The notes: generated from the sequence alone by a model not told the origin. DNA of 64,000 nt from Rhizobium oryzicola (GCF_030504645.1 NZ_JAUKWQ010000009.1:114406-178405), one strand, 5' to 3'; shown: positions 30,901 to 39,572, numbered from the stretch's first letter. A program made the numbers and translations.

Positions 30901-30932
30901 AAGGCCGGTGGAGCGATCCACCGGCCTTTTGC
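30901..30932 (+). terminator. Rho-independent terminator of chemoreceptor copy 2
   Basis: A 10-bp stem (GGCCGGTGGA with TCCACCGGCC) with the same GCGA loop as at 28618, flanked by AA and TTTT. It could also stop the convergent Lrp-type gene. Confidence 0.85.
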
Positions 30933-30954
30933 TTTGACACCGTGAGACAAAAAC

Positions 30955-31443
30955 TCAATCCTCGCCGGACTTCTGGTTGTCCAGCACCATGTAATCCAGC
31001 GGCAGTTCTGTGGTGTACTTGATCTGCTCCATCGCGAACGCAGAGGACACGTCGCGGATTTCGATCTTGGCAATCAGCCGTTTGTAGAAGGCATCATAGG
31101 CGCCAATATCAGGGACGACGACGCGCAGCAGATAGTCGACATCACCGCTCATGCGATAGAATTCGACGACTTCCGGAAACTCGACGACGACTTCCGAAAA
31201 GCGCTTCAGCCACTCGATGGAATGGCTTGCCGTGCGGATCGACACGAAGACCGTGACCTTGGTGTTGACCTTGCCGGGATCGAGCAGCGCGACACGACGG
31301 CGGATGACGCCATCCTCTTCCATCTTCTGAATACGGCGCCAGCAGGGGGTGGTGGAAAGACCGACCTTCTTGGCCAGATCGGCAACGGCAAGCGTAGAAT
31401 CTTCCTGCAGGATGCGCAGGATTTTGCGGTCAAGGCGGTCCAT
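30955..31443 (-). CDS. Lrp/AsnC-family transcriptional regulator
   Basis: A 162-residue regulator. The N-terminal helix-turn-helix (residues 1-60; LDRKILRILQEDSTLAVADLAKKVGLSTTPCWRRIQKMEEDGVI) is followed by an AsnC-type alpha-beta ligand-binding domain (about 65-150) that normally binds amino acids and builds octamers. It is an orphan here: convergent with the chemoreceptor and 66 nt from the glycosylase gene on the same strand. Its target is unknown. Confidence 0.92.
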   Translation of the reverse strand: MDRLDRKILRILQEDSTLAVADLAKKVGLSTTPCWRRIQKMEEDGVIRRRVALLDPGKVNTKVTVFVSIRTASHSIEWLKRFSEVVVEFPEVVEFYRMSGDVDYLLRVVVPDIGAYDAFYKRLIAKIEIRDVSSAFAMEQIKYTTELPLDYMVLDNQKSGED

Positions 31444-31509
31444 TCATCGTCCCTCTGAGATTAATTTTCTTCATACCGCGAAATTCACGCCATGTAACCG
31501 AAAATCTTT

Positions 31510-32154
31510 TCAGACAACGAGGCTTTCCACATGCTGTCTCAAAACAGGAAGCAGCTCCTCCTCGAACCAGGGATTTTTCTTCAACCAACCGCTGTTGCGC
31601 CAGCTGGGATGCGGCAGTGCCAGACGAAGCGGCCCTGTTCCCTGCCCCATGCCAACCCGCCAGTTGCGCACCGTCTCGGTCATGCTCTTGGCCACGAGAT
31701 CGGGCATATGCCAGTGCTGCGCATACTGGCCGATGACAAGCACGAGCTCGATCTGCGGCATGGCGTCGATCACCTGCTGCCTCCAGGTAGGCGCACATTC
31801 CGGTCGCGGCGGCAGATCGCTTCCGCGCGCATCATAACCCGGAAAGCAGAAGCCCATCGGCACAATCGCAAACCTGTCAGGATCATAGAACTGGTCGCGC
31901 GTCACGCTCAGCCAGTCCCGCAGCCGGTTACCTGAGGCATCGTTGAAGGGCAGACCGCTCTCATGCACGCGCAGGCCCGGCGCCTGGCCGGCGATCAGGA
32001 TGCGCGCCCGCTTCGACATCACCACGACAGGTCGCGGCTCGTGCGGCAGACGAGACTCCGGACCGCCGAGCGGAGCATCACGACAGAGCCGACAGGCGTG
32101 GATCGCTTCCGCCAGTTCTTCGAGCGCTGCTTGCCCACCAGAGGCAGCCGCCAT
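31510..32154 (-). CDS. Uracil-DNA glycosylase family protein (iron-sulfur type)
   Basis: A 214-residue base-excision repair glycosylase of the UDG superfamily. The water-activating motif region is AGQAPGLRVHESGLPFND and the DNA-contacting motif is LPHPSWRN. Two cysteines near the N-terminus (CRLC) and two in the middle (GFCFPG and PECAP, 16 residues apart) could hold a 4Fe-4S cluster as in families 4 and 5. The chosen ATG at 32154 overlaps the TGA of the nuclease gene (TGATG) and has AAGGA before it; an ATG at 32193 is in frame and has GGAGG, so the protein may be 13 residues longer. Confidence 0.85.
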   Translation of the reverse strand: MAAASGGQAALEELAEAIHACRLCRDAPLGGPESRLPHEPRPVVVMSKRARILIAGQAPGLRVHESGLPFNDASGNRLRDWLSVTRDQFYDPDRFAIVPMGFCFPGYDARGSDLPPRPECAPTWRQQVIDAMPQIELVLVIGQYAQHWHMPDLVAKSMTETVRNWRVGMGQGTGPLRLALPHPSWRNSGWLKKNPWFEEELLPVLRQHVESLVV

Positions 32155-32771
32155 CACCAGATCCTTTTCCAGAGATGATCGAGACCGGGCCATGCCGCAT
32201 CATCCTCCCGTTCTTGCGCCATGCGTCTGCGCCACTCGCGCGGCGTCTCGAAAGTGCCCTGCCAGATACCAAGCCTGGCGCGACGCGCTTCGGATTCCTC
32301 CGCCACATACGCACCACCGCTGGCAAGCGCCATACCGCTTGACACCATGACCTCGTTGACCGACACCGCACCCACCGTGCAGGTCACCAGCAGGCGCTGA
32401 TAGCGATCTCTGCGGCGACCCTGACATTGCACACCATCCTGTCGTGCAAACTTTCGCAACGCCTCACGCGCCGCCTCGCCGCAACGCCACTCCCGGCCAT
32501 CGCCATCCTGACAGGTCTGTTCCAGTTCCGGTGCATCGATCTCCACAAGCCGCAGCCGTTCCCGGCCATGTGCCAGCGTATCGCCGTCCACCACGCGGAA
32601 CGGCCCGATCAACGGGTCTGGTGCATTGACGTGATCGACAATGCTGGCGCCCGCCGCCACCAGGCCCACGAAGAAAAGGGTTAGCAGGACATCGCGCCCC
32701 TGCGGCAGCCGCTTCGAATGGCGGTTACGATACGGCCCAAATCGCAATTGGAAACTTCCCAAAGACGGCAA
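32154..32771 (-). CDS. Thermonuclease (SNase)-like protein with membrane anchor
   Basis: A 205-residue protein with one hydrophobic segment near residues 28-45 (VLLTLFFVGLVAAGASIV) and an OB-fold staphylococcal-nuclease-like domain after it. Catalytic-site features are VVDGDTLAHGRERLRLVEIDAPE and the arginine of YQRLLVTC; four cysteines (QTC, WRC, VQC, VTC) may form disulfides outside the cytoplasm. The start is probably TTG at 32771 with an AAGG site; no ATG occurs before the hydrophobic segment. It is translationally coupled to the glycosylase gene. Confidence 0.82.
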   Translation of the reverse strand: MPSLGSFQLRFGPYRNRHSKRLPQGRDVLLTLFFVGLVAAGASIVDHVNAPDPLIGPFRVVDGDTLAHGRERLRLVEIDAPELEQTCQDGDGREWRCGEAAREALRKFARQDGVQCQGRRRDRYQRLLVTCTVGAVSVNEVMVSSGMALASGGAYVAEESEARRARLGIWQGTFETPREWRRRMAQEREDDAAWPGLDHLWKRIW

Positions 32772-33007
32772 ACAAAACCTTGCCAGCGCCCCGATTTTTT
32801 ACCTTTGCCTGGCATTCGCAGCGAGACCAGGCACCAATGTCAGAATCCGATGAGCCCCGCTTACCCCTTGATTGTTATCGAATTTTCCAACCTTGATATT
32901 TGATCCTCGTGAGTGCCGCAAATGGTTATCAAATGTGAAATTCATTGCATGGATCAGGATCTTCTTAAGATTTGACCTCTAGTGTGGCAATATCCGGATG
33001 AACATCA

Positions 33008-34549
33008 ATGGCCATGAGTAGCGGCGTCAGCACCTCCAACGACAAGATTATCGTGGACCGAACACGCGCTCACCGCAACAAGGCGGTATCGAAAGCGGTT
33101 CGGGCAACACGAGAGCGGCTGCAGTCCAACGGCAGTAGCAGCCCCATGTTCGATCGGGAAATGCTCACCCTGCACCTGCATTCGATGCTCCAAGGTGCCA
33201 TGATCATGCCGCTCTTCGTGACGCTGGTCGCGGCGGCAGGCATCTACATCAACCCGCAAGGGGGAATGCTGGGCTGGGCGCTTCTGACGCTCGCCATCCA
33301 CTCCATCAACCTGCTTCTGGCGCGCCGCGCATCCCGCATCGAGATCACCACGGCCAAGATCGGAAAATGGCGCATCCGGCTGCTGGCAGGTCAGATCCTG
33401 ATGGGCTGCTGTTGGGCGATCTTCTCGCTGGGCCAATGCGATACCTGTGGTACCGATGGCTTCTATTTCTACAAGGGCGCCGTCCTGCTGGTTGCGATAT
33501 CGATATCGGCGATGGCAAACGTGACGTTGCGTCAGGCAACACTGCTCGCCTTTGTTCCCGCTGTCATTACGCTTGCAGTCACGGCGTTTAGCTCGCGCAG
33601 TACCCTTGACATCGGCCTGACGGCGATGGCGGCAACCGCGCTGATCCTCTTTCATTACATCTCGGACCGCCTCCACCGCTCCAATCTGACGTTGATGTCC
33701 TACCAATCGGAAAAGGATGATCTGATCGCGGAGTTGGAAGTCGCGAAGTCTGTCTCCGACGAAGCACGCCGCCGGGCCGAAGAGGCAAACCTTGCGAAAT
33801 CACGCTTCCTGGCGTCCATGTCGCATGAATTGCGCACGCCGCTGAATGCCATCCTCGGCTTTTCCGAAGTGATGAGTTCGGAAGTGCTGGGGCCGCTCTC
33901 CAACCCGACCTACAAGGAATATGCGGGCGATATTCACCGCTCGGGCCAGCACCTGCTCAACCTCATCAACGAGATCCTCGATCTGTCGCGCATCGAAGCC
34001 GGGCGTTATGAACTGAGCGAGGAGTCGCTGTCACTGCTTGAAATTGCCGAGGATTGCATCGGCATGGTCCAGCTGCGTGCCCGCTCCAAGAACATCACCA
34101 TCAAGCAGCAGTTCGAGCCCGATCTGCCGCAAGTCTGGGCGGACGAGAAATCCATGCGCCAGGTGGTGCTGAACCTTCTGTCGAATGCGGTGAAGTTCAC
34201 CACGCAAGGTGGCGAGGTAACGGTCAAGGTCGGCTGGACGGCCGGCGGCGGCCAGTACGTCACCATCAAGGACAATGGTCCGGGCATTGCCGAGGAGGAG
34301 ATCCCCGTGGTGCTCTCGGCTTTCGGGCAGGGCTCGATCGCCATCAAGAGCGCCGAGCAGGGCACCGGCCTTGGCCTGCCCATCGTTCAGGCGATCCTCG
34401 CCAAGCATGACGGCCAGTTCATCCTGCGATCCAAGCTTCGCGAAGGCACGGAAGCCATCGCCATCCTGCCCGCCACCCGCGTGCTGCAGAGCCTGCCCGC
34501 TGTCGCCGATGCCCAGGCGATTGAGCCGCGCCGCAAGAGCTTTGCCTAG
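33008..34549 (+). CDS. Membrane sensor histidine kinase (PdhS/DivJ-like kinase core)
   Basis: A 513-residue kinase. Residues about 60-215 contain five or six membrane segments, followed by a short coiled coil (about 230-262). The phosphorylated histidine is His273 in SMSHELRTPLNAILGFSEVM, and the ATPase has VVLNLLSNAVKF (N box), DNGPGI (G1) and GTGLGLPIV (G2). The dimerisation helix resembles the alphaproteobacterial PdhS/DivJ kinases that act on DivK-type regulators, but no partner response regulator is adjacent. The sensor part has no recognised extracytoplasmic domain, so an intramembrane or lipid-proximal cue is likely (inference). A second ATG two codons in is possible. Confidence 0.85.
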   Translation: MAMSSGVSTSNDKIIVDRTRAHRNKAVSKAVRATRERLQSNGSSSPMFDREMLTLHLHSMLQGAMIMPLFVTLVAAAGIYINPQGGMLGWALLTLAIHSINLLLARRASRIEITTAKIGKWRIRLLAGQILMGCCWAIFSLGQCDTCGTDGFYFYKGAVLLVAISISAMANVTLRQATLLAFVPAVITLAVTAFSSRSTLDIGLTAMAATALILFHYISDRLHRSNLTLMSYQSEKDDLIAELEVAKSVSDEARRRAEEANLAKSRFLASMSHELRTPLNAILGFSEVMSSEVLGPLSNPTYKEYAGDIHRSGQHLLNLINEILDLSRIEAGRYELSEESLSLLEIAEDCIGMVQLRARSKNITIKQQFEPDLPQVWADEKSMRQVVLNLLSNAVKFTTQGGEVTVKVGWTAGGGQYVTIKDNGPGIAEEEIPVVLSAFGQGSIAIKSAEQGTGLGLPIVQAILAKHDGQFILRSKLREGTEAIAILPATRVLQSLPAVADAQAIEPRRKSFA

Positions 34550-34617
34550 CCGCCCGCAGCGTTTGACAAACTTTGCCATCATGAGGATACTTACGCTCCA
34601 ATGAGCTTGAGGCTGCC

Positions 34618-34860
34618 ATGGCAACGATGAACGTATCCATTCCCGATCAGATGAAAGACTGGGTCGAGGCTCAATCACGGTCTGGCCGCTATTCGAACTC
34701 AAGCGATTACGTGCGCGATCTGATCCGTCGCGATCAGGAACGGATCGAACGAATCCAGTCCATGCAGCGGCTGGTCGATGAAGGCTTGCAAAGCGGAATA
34801 GGGGAACGCTCAGGCGAGGCCCTGTTTGAAGCCGCTCTAAAAGCAGCGACCAAGACCTAA
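34618..34860 (+). CDS. parD: ParD-family antitoxin
   Basis: An 80-residue ribbon-helix-helix protein. The N-terminal strand MNVSIPDQMKDWV and helix GRYSNSSDYVRDLIRRD are the ParD DNA-binding fold, and the C-terminal helix (about 50-80) would wrap the toxin. It would neutralise ParE and repress the shared promoter. The stop is five bases before the toxin ATG. It lies just downstream of the histidine kinase gene. Confidence 0.9.
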   Translation: MATMNVSIPDQMKDWVEAQSRSGRYSNSSDYVRDLIRRDQERIERIQSMQRLVDEGLQSGIGERSGEALFEAALKAATKT

Positions 34861-34865
34861 ATCCG

Positions 34866-35159
34866 ATGGGCTATCGGCTCACCGTTGCGGCTGAAGAGGA
34901 CATTATTGCCATCGCCACGAATGGTTTCGCGCTGTTTGGTGAGTCAAAAGCTAGACAATATCACCAACATCTTCTCCGGATGTTTGAATTGATATCACTC
35001 AACCCACGCATGGCTCGTGAACGAGACGAGATTACACCACCCGTTCGTGTCCACCCATTTCAGGCGCACCTCATCATTTACCGCATTGAGGAAAATAACG
35101 ACATTCTCGTCATTCGTGTGCGTCACGCCCACGAGGACTGGATTGCCGATTCCTATTAA
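34866..35159 (+). CDS. parE: ParE/RelE-superfamily toxin
   Basis: A 97-residue toxin with the ParE layout: N-terminal YRLTVAAEEDIIAIATNGFALFGESKARQY helix pair and C-terminal strands HLIIYRIEENNDILVIRVRHAHEDW. ParE proteins inhibit DNA gyrase. The gene is intact, full length, and translated after parD with a 5-nt gap. A strong hairpin follows. Confidence 0.88.
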   Translation: MGYRLTVAAEEDIIAIATNGFALFGESKARQYHQHLLRMFELISLNPRMARERDEITPPVRVHPFQAHLIIYRIEENNDILVIRVRHAHEDWIADSY

Positions 35160-35198
35160 CGCCCTTCTCCGTTCGTCCTGAATATGCCCGGTAAGTCC

Positions 35199-35226
35199 CA
35201 GCCAGCCGCAAAGGCGCGGCTGGCTG
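35199..35226. terminator. Hairpin between parE and cobT
   Basis: An 11-bp perfect stem (CAGCCAGCCGC with GCGGCTGGCTG) around a 6-base loop, in the 80-nt gap between two convergent genes. It lacks a clear T run on either strand, so it may be a bidirectional barrier rather than a classical terminator. Confidence 0.6.
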
Positions 35227-35239
35227 ATCCGTAATCACC

Positions 35240-36277
35240 TCAATGGGAATGCGGCACCGGCTGGCTTGCCGTCGTCACCCCGGCCTGCGCAAAAGTTGCC
35301 ATGCCGGAATGGCAGGCGGCGGCGGCCTTCACGATGCCGGCGGCAAGGGCCGCACCCGTGCCCTCGCCGAGCCGCATGCCGAGCGCCAGAAGCGGCGTCT
35401 TGCCGAGCTTCTCGATCGCCTTCAGATGGCCGGGTTCACCCGAGACATGGCCGATCAGGCAGTGATCGAGCGCGGTCGGATTGGCAGCCTTCAGGATCGA
35501 AGCCGCAGCGGTCGCCACATAGCCGTCGATCAGGACAGGGATCTTTTCCATGCGGGCCGCGAGAATGGCACCCGCCATGGCGGCGATTTCGCGCCCACCC
35601 AGACGGCGCAGGATTTCCAGCGGGTCAGACAGGTGATCCTTATGGAAGGCAAGGGCCGCCTTTACCGCAGCGACTTTGCGGTCCAGTACCTGCCCTTGAG
35701 AGCCTGTGCCGGGGCCGACCCATTCTTCCGCCTCGCCGCCATAAAGCGCCATGTTGATCGCGGCGGCAATCGTCGTATTGCCGATGCCCATCTCGCCAAT
35801 GCAGAGCAGATCGGTGCCGCCCGCAGTGGCTTCCATGCCAAATGCCATGGTGGCGGCGCAGTCGCGCTCGGAGAGAGCCGCTTCCGTGGTGATGTCGCCG
35901 GTCGGATAATCCAGCGCCAGATCGAAGATCTTCAAGCCGAGGTCATAGGCCGCGCAGATCTGGTTGATGGCAGCGCCACCGGCGGCAAAATTCTCGACCA
36001 TCTGCTGCGTCACGCTCGGCGGGTAGGGCGTGATGCCGTGGCGCGCCACGCCGTGATTTCCGGCGAAGATAGCCACCAGTGGCCGGTTGACCGCGGGCGC
36101 CCGGCCAGACCAGGCGGCGAGCCAATAGGCAATCTCTTCCAGCCGGCCGAGCGAGCCGGCGGGCTTCGTCAATTGCGCATCACGCTCGCGGGCGGCCACC
36201 AGCGCACGGGTATCAGGACCGGGAAGCTCGCGCAGAAGCACACGAAAATCGTCGAAGGGCAAACCGCTGAGGCTCAT
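35240..36277 (-). CDS. cobT: Nicotinate-nucleotide:dimethylbenzimidazole phosphoribosyltransferase
   Basis: A 345-residue cytoplasmic enzyme that makes alpha-ribazole phosphate for the lower ligand of cobalamin. Family features are the FAGNHGVARHGITPYPPSVTQQMVENFAAGGAAINQ segment, GEMGIGNTTIAAAI and GREIAAMAGAILAARMEKIPVLIDGYV. The length is usual. It is divergent from cobV, the enzyme that uses its product, across about 100 nt. No cobalamin riboswitch was recognised in that gap. Confidence 0.95.
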   Translation of the reverse strand: MSLSGLPFDDFRVLLRELPGPDTRALVAARERDAQLTKPAGSLGRLEEIAYWLAAWSGRAPAVNRPLVAIFAGNHGVARHGITPYPPSVTQQMVENFAAGGAAINQICAAYDLGLKIFDLALDYPTGDITTEAALSERDCAATMAFGMEATAGGTDLLCIGEMGIGNTTIAAAINMALYGGEAEEWVGPGTGSQGQVLDRKVAAVKAALAFHKDHLSDPLEILRRLGGREIAAMAGAILAARMEKIPVLIDGYVATAAASILKAANPTALDHCLIGHVSGEPGHLKAIEKLGKTPLLALGMRLGEGTGAALAAGIVKAAAACHSGMATFAQAGVTTASQPVPHSH

Positions 36278-36379
36278 CGGATCTCTCTTTCTTGGGCGTC
36301 ACCGGCAGACGTACTTTGCCTTGTCGGTGGAATCTGATTTGGTGGCCCCTTCTTTAAGCACCGAAGGCCGGAGGGACAA

Positions 36380-37159
36380 CTGTCTAGCGCGCAGGATTTC
36401 ATTGCAGACATTGCACGCTCGGTCGCATTCCTGAGCCGCCTGCCCGTACCTTCCCGCTTTTTCGAGGGGCATGACGGCAGCGTCGCCCGTGCCTGCCGGG
36501 CCTTTCCTGTGGCGGGCGCGCTGATCGCCCTGCCCTCGGCCCTGATCCTGCTCGCGATGGCAGACAAGCTGCCTCTGGTCGCGGCGCTGCTGGCGATTGG
36601 GCTTTCTGCGGCACTTTGCGGCGCGCTGCATGAGGATGGCTTTGCCGACAGCGTCGATGGCCTTGGCGGCGGGCGCGACAAGGATCATGCGCTCACCATC
36701 ATGAAGGACAGCCGCACCGGTGCCTATGGGGTGATCGCGCTGATCCTCAGCTTCGGGCTCAGAACCTTCGCGCTCGCATCGCTTGCCACGCTCATCTCTG
36801 CGCACGCGGCGGCGGCAGCTTTCATCGCTGCGGCAACGGTCGGTCGCGCCCTGATGATCTGGCACTGGTCGAAGCTGCCACCCGCCCGCCAGAACGGGAC
36901 GGCGGTTGCCGCAGGCCAGCCGCAGGAGAGTGCGGTGACTTTTGCTATCATTTCCGCCATCGGCCTCATGTTCGTGCTGCTCTGGCCGCAAATCCGCCTT
37001 GGGCCGCTCCTGTTCGCCTTCTTTGCAAGCCTTGTCGCGGTTCTCGCCTTCACCCGTTTCGTGCGCCGCAAAATCGGTGGTCATAGCGGCGATACGATCG
37101 GCGGCAGTGAACAACTGGTTGAGATCACCTTCCTCGTGGCCCTTGCCGCGCTCGCCTGA
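36380..37159 (+). CDS. cobV: Adenosylcobinamide-GDP ribazoletransferase, probable CTG start
   Basis: An inner-membrane enzyme that joins alpha-ribazole to adenosylcobinamide-GDP. The first ATG/GTG/TTG codon in frame is GTG at 36509, but the reading frame upstream of it already encodes the family's N-terminus (DFIADIARSVAFLSRLPVPS, from 36395). No standard start exists between the preceding in-frame stop at 36335 and 36509. CTG at 36380, five bases after GGAGG (36370-36374), is the best candidate and gives 259 residues, the usual size. Other marks are GALHEDGFADSVDGLGGGRD and six or more membrane segments. Alternatively ATT at 36401 is used. Confidence 0.85.
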   Translation: MSSAQDFIADIARSVAFLSRLPVPSRFFEGHDGSVARACRAFPVAGALIALPSALILLAMADKLPLVAALLAIGLSAALCGALHEDGFADSVDGLGGGRDKDHALTIMKDSRTGAYGVIALILSFGLRTFALASLATLISAHAAAAAFIAAATVGRALMIWHWSKLPPARQNGTAVAAGQPQESAVTFAIISAIGLMFVLLWPQIRLGPLLFAFFASLVAVLAFTRFVRRKIGGHSGDTIGGSEQLVEITFLVALAALA

Positions 37160-37177
37160 CAGCACGATATATTGGTC

Positions 37178-37387
37178 ATGATTTCACCCTGTATCCTCGT
37201 CTGCTCGCTTGATCCCGCCAGTGGCCTCTGCATGGGCTGCGGACGCAGCCTTGATGAGATCGCCAGCTGGTCGAGCCTGGGCGACCACGAGCGCCTCGCG
37301 CTCATGGAGAGCCTTCCCGAACGGCTGCAGGCTTTGAACGCGTCGGCGGAGAGTTCGTCCTCGACAGTAGGCGGAGATGCAGCATGA
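37178..37387 (+). CDS. DUF1289 family protein
   Basis: A 69-residue cysteine-rich protein. The four cysteines in SPCILVC and GLCMGCGRSLDEIASW are the DUF1289 pattern, probably a small metal-binding fold; no function is established. A TTG two codons upstream is in frame, but the family begins near MISPC. The stop overlaps the start of the protease gene (ATGA), so both are translated together. Confidence 0.85.
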   Translation: MISPCILVCSLDPASGLCMGCGRSLDEIASWSSLGDHERLALMESLPERLQALNASAESSSSTVGGDAA

Positions 37388-38088
37388 AAGGCCTGACGCT
37401 CGTTCTTCTGATCTTGGGCGTCGGCCTCGCACTCTTGGTCTTCAACCATGATACGGGCCAGACCTTCGGCATGGCAAACGAGGATTTCGGCCGCCTTGTC
37501 TATATGCTCCCGATTGCGGCCCTTTTGTCGGCAGGCGTGCTGGCGGGCCGGCGCGGACCCGCGCACGAGGTTCTTCGCAACATCGCGATCTGGCTGCTGA
37601 TCATCTTCGTGCTGGTCGCCGGCTATATCTATCGAGACGACTTTACCCAGTTCGGCGCACGCATGACGGCCGGTCTGATGCCAGGCAGCGCGGTGGTCGT
37701 CACCACAAGTGAAGGCGGTCAGGAGGTCATCTTGCACCGGGCGATGGGCGGCCATTTCCGCGCCCGCGTCGATGTCAACGGCAAGACGGTGCCTATGCTG
37801 GTGGATACGGGTGCCAGCGCCGTGGTGCTGACCTACCAGGATGCAGAGCGCCTGGGGCTGAAGCCAGAAGCGCTGACCTATTCCGTGCGGGTGCAGACGG
37901 CCAATGGCGCGGCCTATGCCGCACCGGTGCGGCTCGATACGGTCGGCATCGGACCGATCGAGCGCAGTTCCATCCGTGCGATGGTGGCGGAAAAGGGCAA
38001 GCTGGAAGAAAGTCTGCTCGGCATGACCTTCCTCTCCACGCTGGGCTCGCTGCAAATGCAGACGGACCAGTTGAAGCTGCGCGATTGA
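37384..38088 (+). CDS. Membrane-anchored retropepsin-like aspartic protease (TIGR02281 type)
   Basis: A 234-residue protein. Three hydrophobic segments (about residues 4-19, 39-54 and 68-84) precede a single-lobe aspartic protease domain (about 115-230) with the catalytic LVDTGASAVVLTY motif and a late GMTFLSTL. Such single-lobe domains act as dimers, here on the periplasmic side. The gene is coupled to DUF1289 by a 4-base overlap; this pairing recurs in rhizobia, but the substrate is unknown. Confidence 0.85.
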   Translation: MKGLTLVLLILGVGLALLVFNHDTGQTFGMANEDFGRLVYMLPIAALLSAGVLAGRRGPAHEVLRNIAIWLLIIFVLVAGYIYRDDFTQFGARMTAGLMPGSAVVVTTSEGGQEVILHRAMGGHFRARVDVNGKTVPMLVDTGASAVVLTYQDAERLGLKPEALTYSVRVQTANGAAYAAPVRLDTVGIGPIERSSIRAMVAEKGKLEESLLGMTFLSTLGSLQMQTDQLKLRD

Positions 38089-38145
38089 ACTGTTGCGCAT
38101 TGGTTTCGGCACTGAACATGGTACGCACCTAACGGATTGTCGATT

Positions 38146-38210
38146 ACCCCCTCTGGCCTGCCGGCCATCTCCCCCACAAGGAGGGAAACGGCCGGCGGGC
38201 CAGAGGGGGG
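38146..38210. repeat. RIME-like palindrome with long stem
   Basis: Left arm CCCCTCTGGCC-T-GCCGGCC (38147-38166) pairs with the mirrored right arm (38190-38209), leaving a central TCTCCCCCACAAGGAGGGA segment. It is in the gap between the protease and MFS genes. A related CCCCCCTCTG...CACAAGGGGGGAGAT element is at 63693-63877. Confidence 0.75.
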
Positions 38211-38352
38211 TGCACCCACTTCAAGCGACGTGTCCGATGTGCAGTTTCGGAGGAATGATCAACCATCGCGGTGGATCGGCCATAGGAATAGCTGTGATTT
38301 TCAGTCAGCTTTGCGGCGGTTTTCCCAAGACCATATCACAAGGATTCCCGAT

Positions 38353-39564
38353 ATGACCGATTCCTGCCTCGACCTGCCCGTGGAGGATGATCGTGCTGAC
38401 CGCGTTGCCTGGCCCGCGATCATTTCCCTCTCGCTTGGTGTGTTCGGCCTCGTGACGGCAGAGTTTCTGCCGGCCAGCCTTTTGCCGCCCATCGCCCAGG
38501 ACCTTTCCATCAGCACCGGTCTTGCCGGCCAGACGGTTACGGCAACGGCTGTGATCGGCGCCATTGCGGGCCCCGCTATCGTTGTCGGCGGGCGTAAGCT
38601 CGACCGTCGTCTCGTCCTGCTGACACTCACCAGCCTGCTCATCATTTCCAGCCTGATCGCAGCGACATCAACCGGCTTTATCCCGCTGCTTGTTGCCCGC
38701 GTCCTGCTGGGCGTCGCGCTGGGTGGTTTCTGGGCGCTCTCCGCCGCCTTCGCCATGCGGCTTGCTCCCGGTGATAACCTTCCGCGCGCCATGTCCGTCA
38801 TCATGGCGGGGGTTTCTGTTGCGACTGTCTGCGCCGCCCCGCTCGGCGCCTGGATCGGTGCCACACTTGGCTGGCGCGCCGCCTTCTACCTGACGGCAGC
38901 GCTCGGCGTTGTCGTCTTCCTGCTGCAGGCCTTCACCGTTCCGGCCATGCCGCCTGCGGGTCATGCATCCTTCGCCACCATGGGCCGGCTGCTCGGACGG
39001 CGCAGCGTACGCACGGTGTTCTTCGTGATCATCCTGACGGCAGCCGGTCATTTCGCAGGCTTCACCTTCATTCGCAGCTATCTGGATGATATCATGCATC
39101 TCGACGTCGCGACGGTTTCGCTTGTCCTGCTGGCTTTCGGCGTCGCGGGCTTCTTCGGCAATCTCGCCGGCGGCGCACTCTCCGCCCGCAGCAATGCCGG
39201 GGCCGTCGCCATCGCAGCCCTGATGATTGCAATCGCCATGGCCATTGTTGCCGCAAGCAGCAGCGTAGCTGCCATTGCCATTGCGGGCGTTGCCTTCTGG
39301 GGCTTCGGCTTCGGGGCCTTCCCCGTCAGCGTCCAGAACCGCATCACACGCATCGCCTCGGATGAGGTGGAAAGCGCGGGCGCCATCATGCTGACCACCT
39401 TTCAGGTCGCCATTTCCAGCGGTGCAGTGATTGGCGGTTTGCTGGTTGATGCCAGCGGACCGATCGGCGTCATGGCCTTCGCCGCGGTTTCAAGCGCACT
39501 CGCGGCCGCGGTCATGATCTCAGGCCGCGATCACCAGACGGAGGCCGCCGAACAGGCGGCCTGA
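38353..39564 (+). CDS. MFS transporter (DHA1 drug/purine exporter type)
   Basis: A 403-residue, 12-helix major facilitator. The start of helix 1 (LGVFGLVTAEFLPASLLPPIAQDLSIS) and the motif A region GGRKLDRRLVLL are typical of YdhP/NepI-like proton-coupled exporters. Direction of transport is probably outward; the substrate is unknown. The ATG at 38353 begins the soluble N-terminus MTDSCLDLPVEDD; the upstream open frame reads through the palindromic repeat and is not coding. It is convergent with the ABC-2 exporter operon, eight bases apart. Confidence 0.87.
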   Translation: MTDSCLDLPVEDDRADRVAWPAIISLSLGVFGLVTAEFLPASLLPPIAQDLSISTGLAGQTVTATAVIGAIAGPAIVVGGRKLDRRLVLLTLTSLLIISSLIAATSTGFIPLLVARVLLGVALGGFWALSAAFAMRLAPGDNLPRAMSVIMAGVSVATVCAAPLGAWIGATLGWRAAFYLTAALGVVVFLLQAFTVPAMPPAGHASFATMGRLLGRRSVRTVFFVIILTAAGHFAGFTFIRSYLDDIMHLDVATVSLVLLAFGVAGFFGNLAGGALSARSNAGAVAIAALMIAIAMAIVAASSSVAAIAIAGVAFWGFGFGAFPVSVQNRITRIASDEVESAGAIMLTTFQVAISSGAVIGGLLVDASGPIGVMAFAAVSSALAAAVMISGRDHQTEAAEQAA

Positions 39565-39572
39565 AACTTCGC

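Noticed and set aside
36278..36379. Cobalamin riboswitch between cobT and cobV
   Set aside because: The gap is only about 100 bases and lacks the B12-box type conserved segments.
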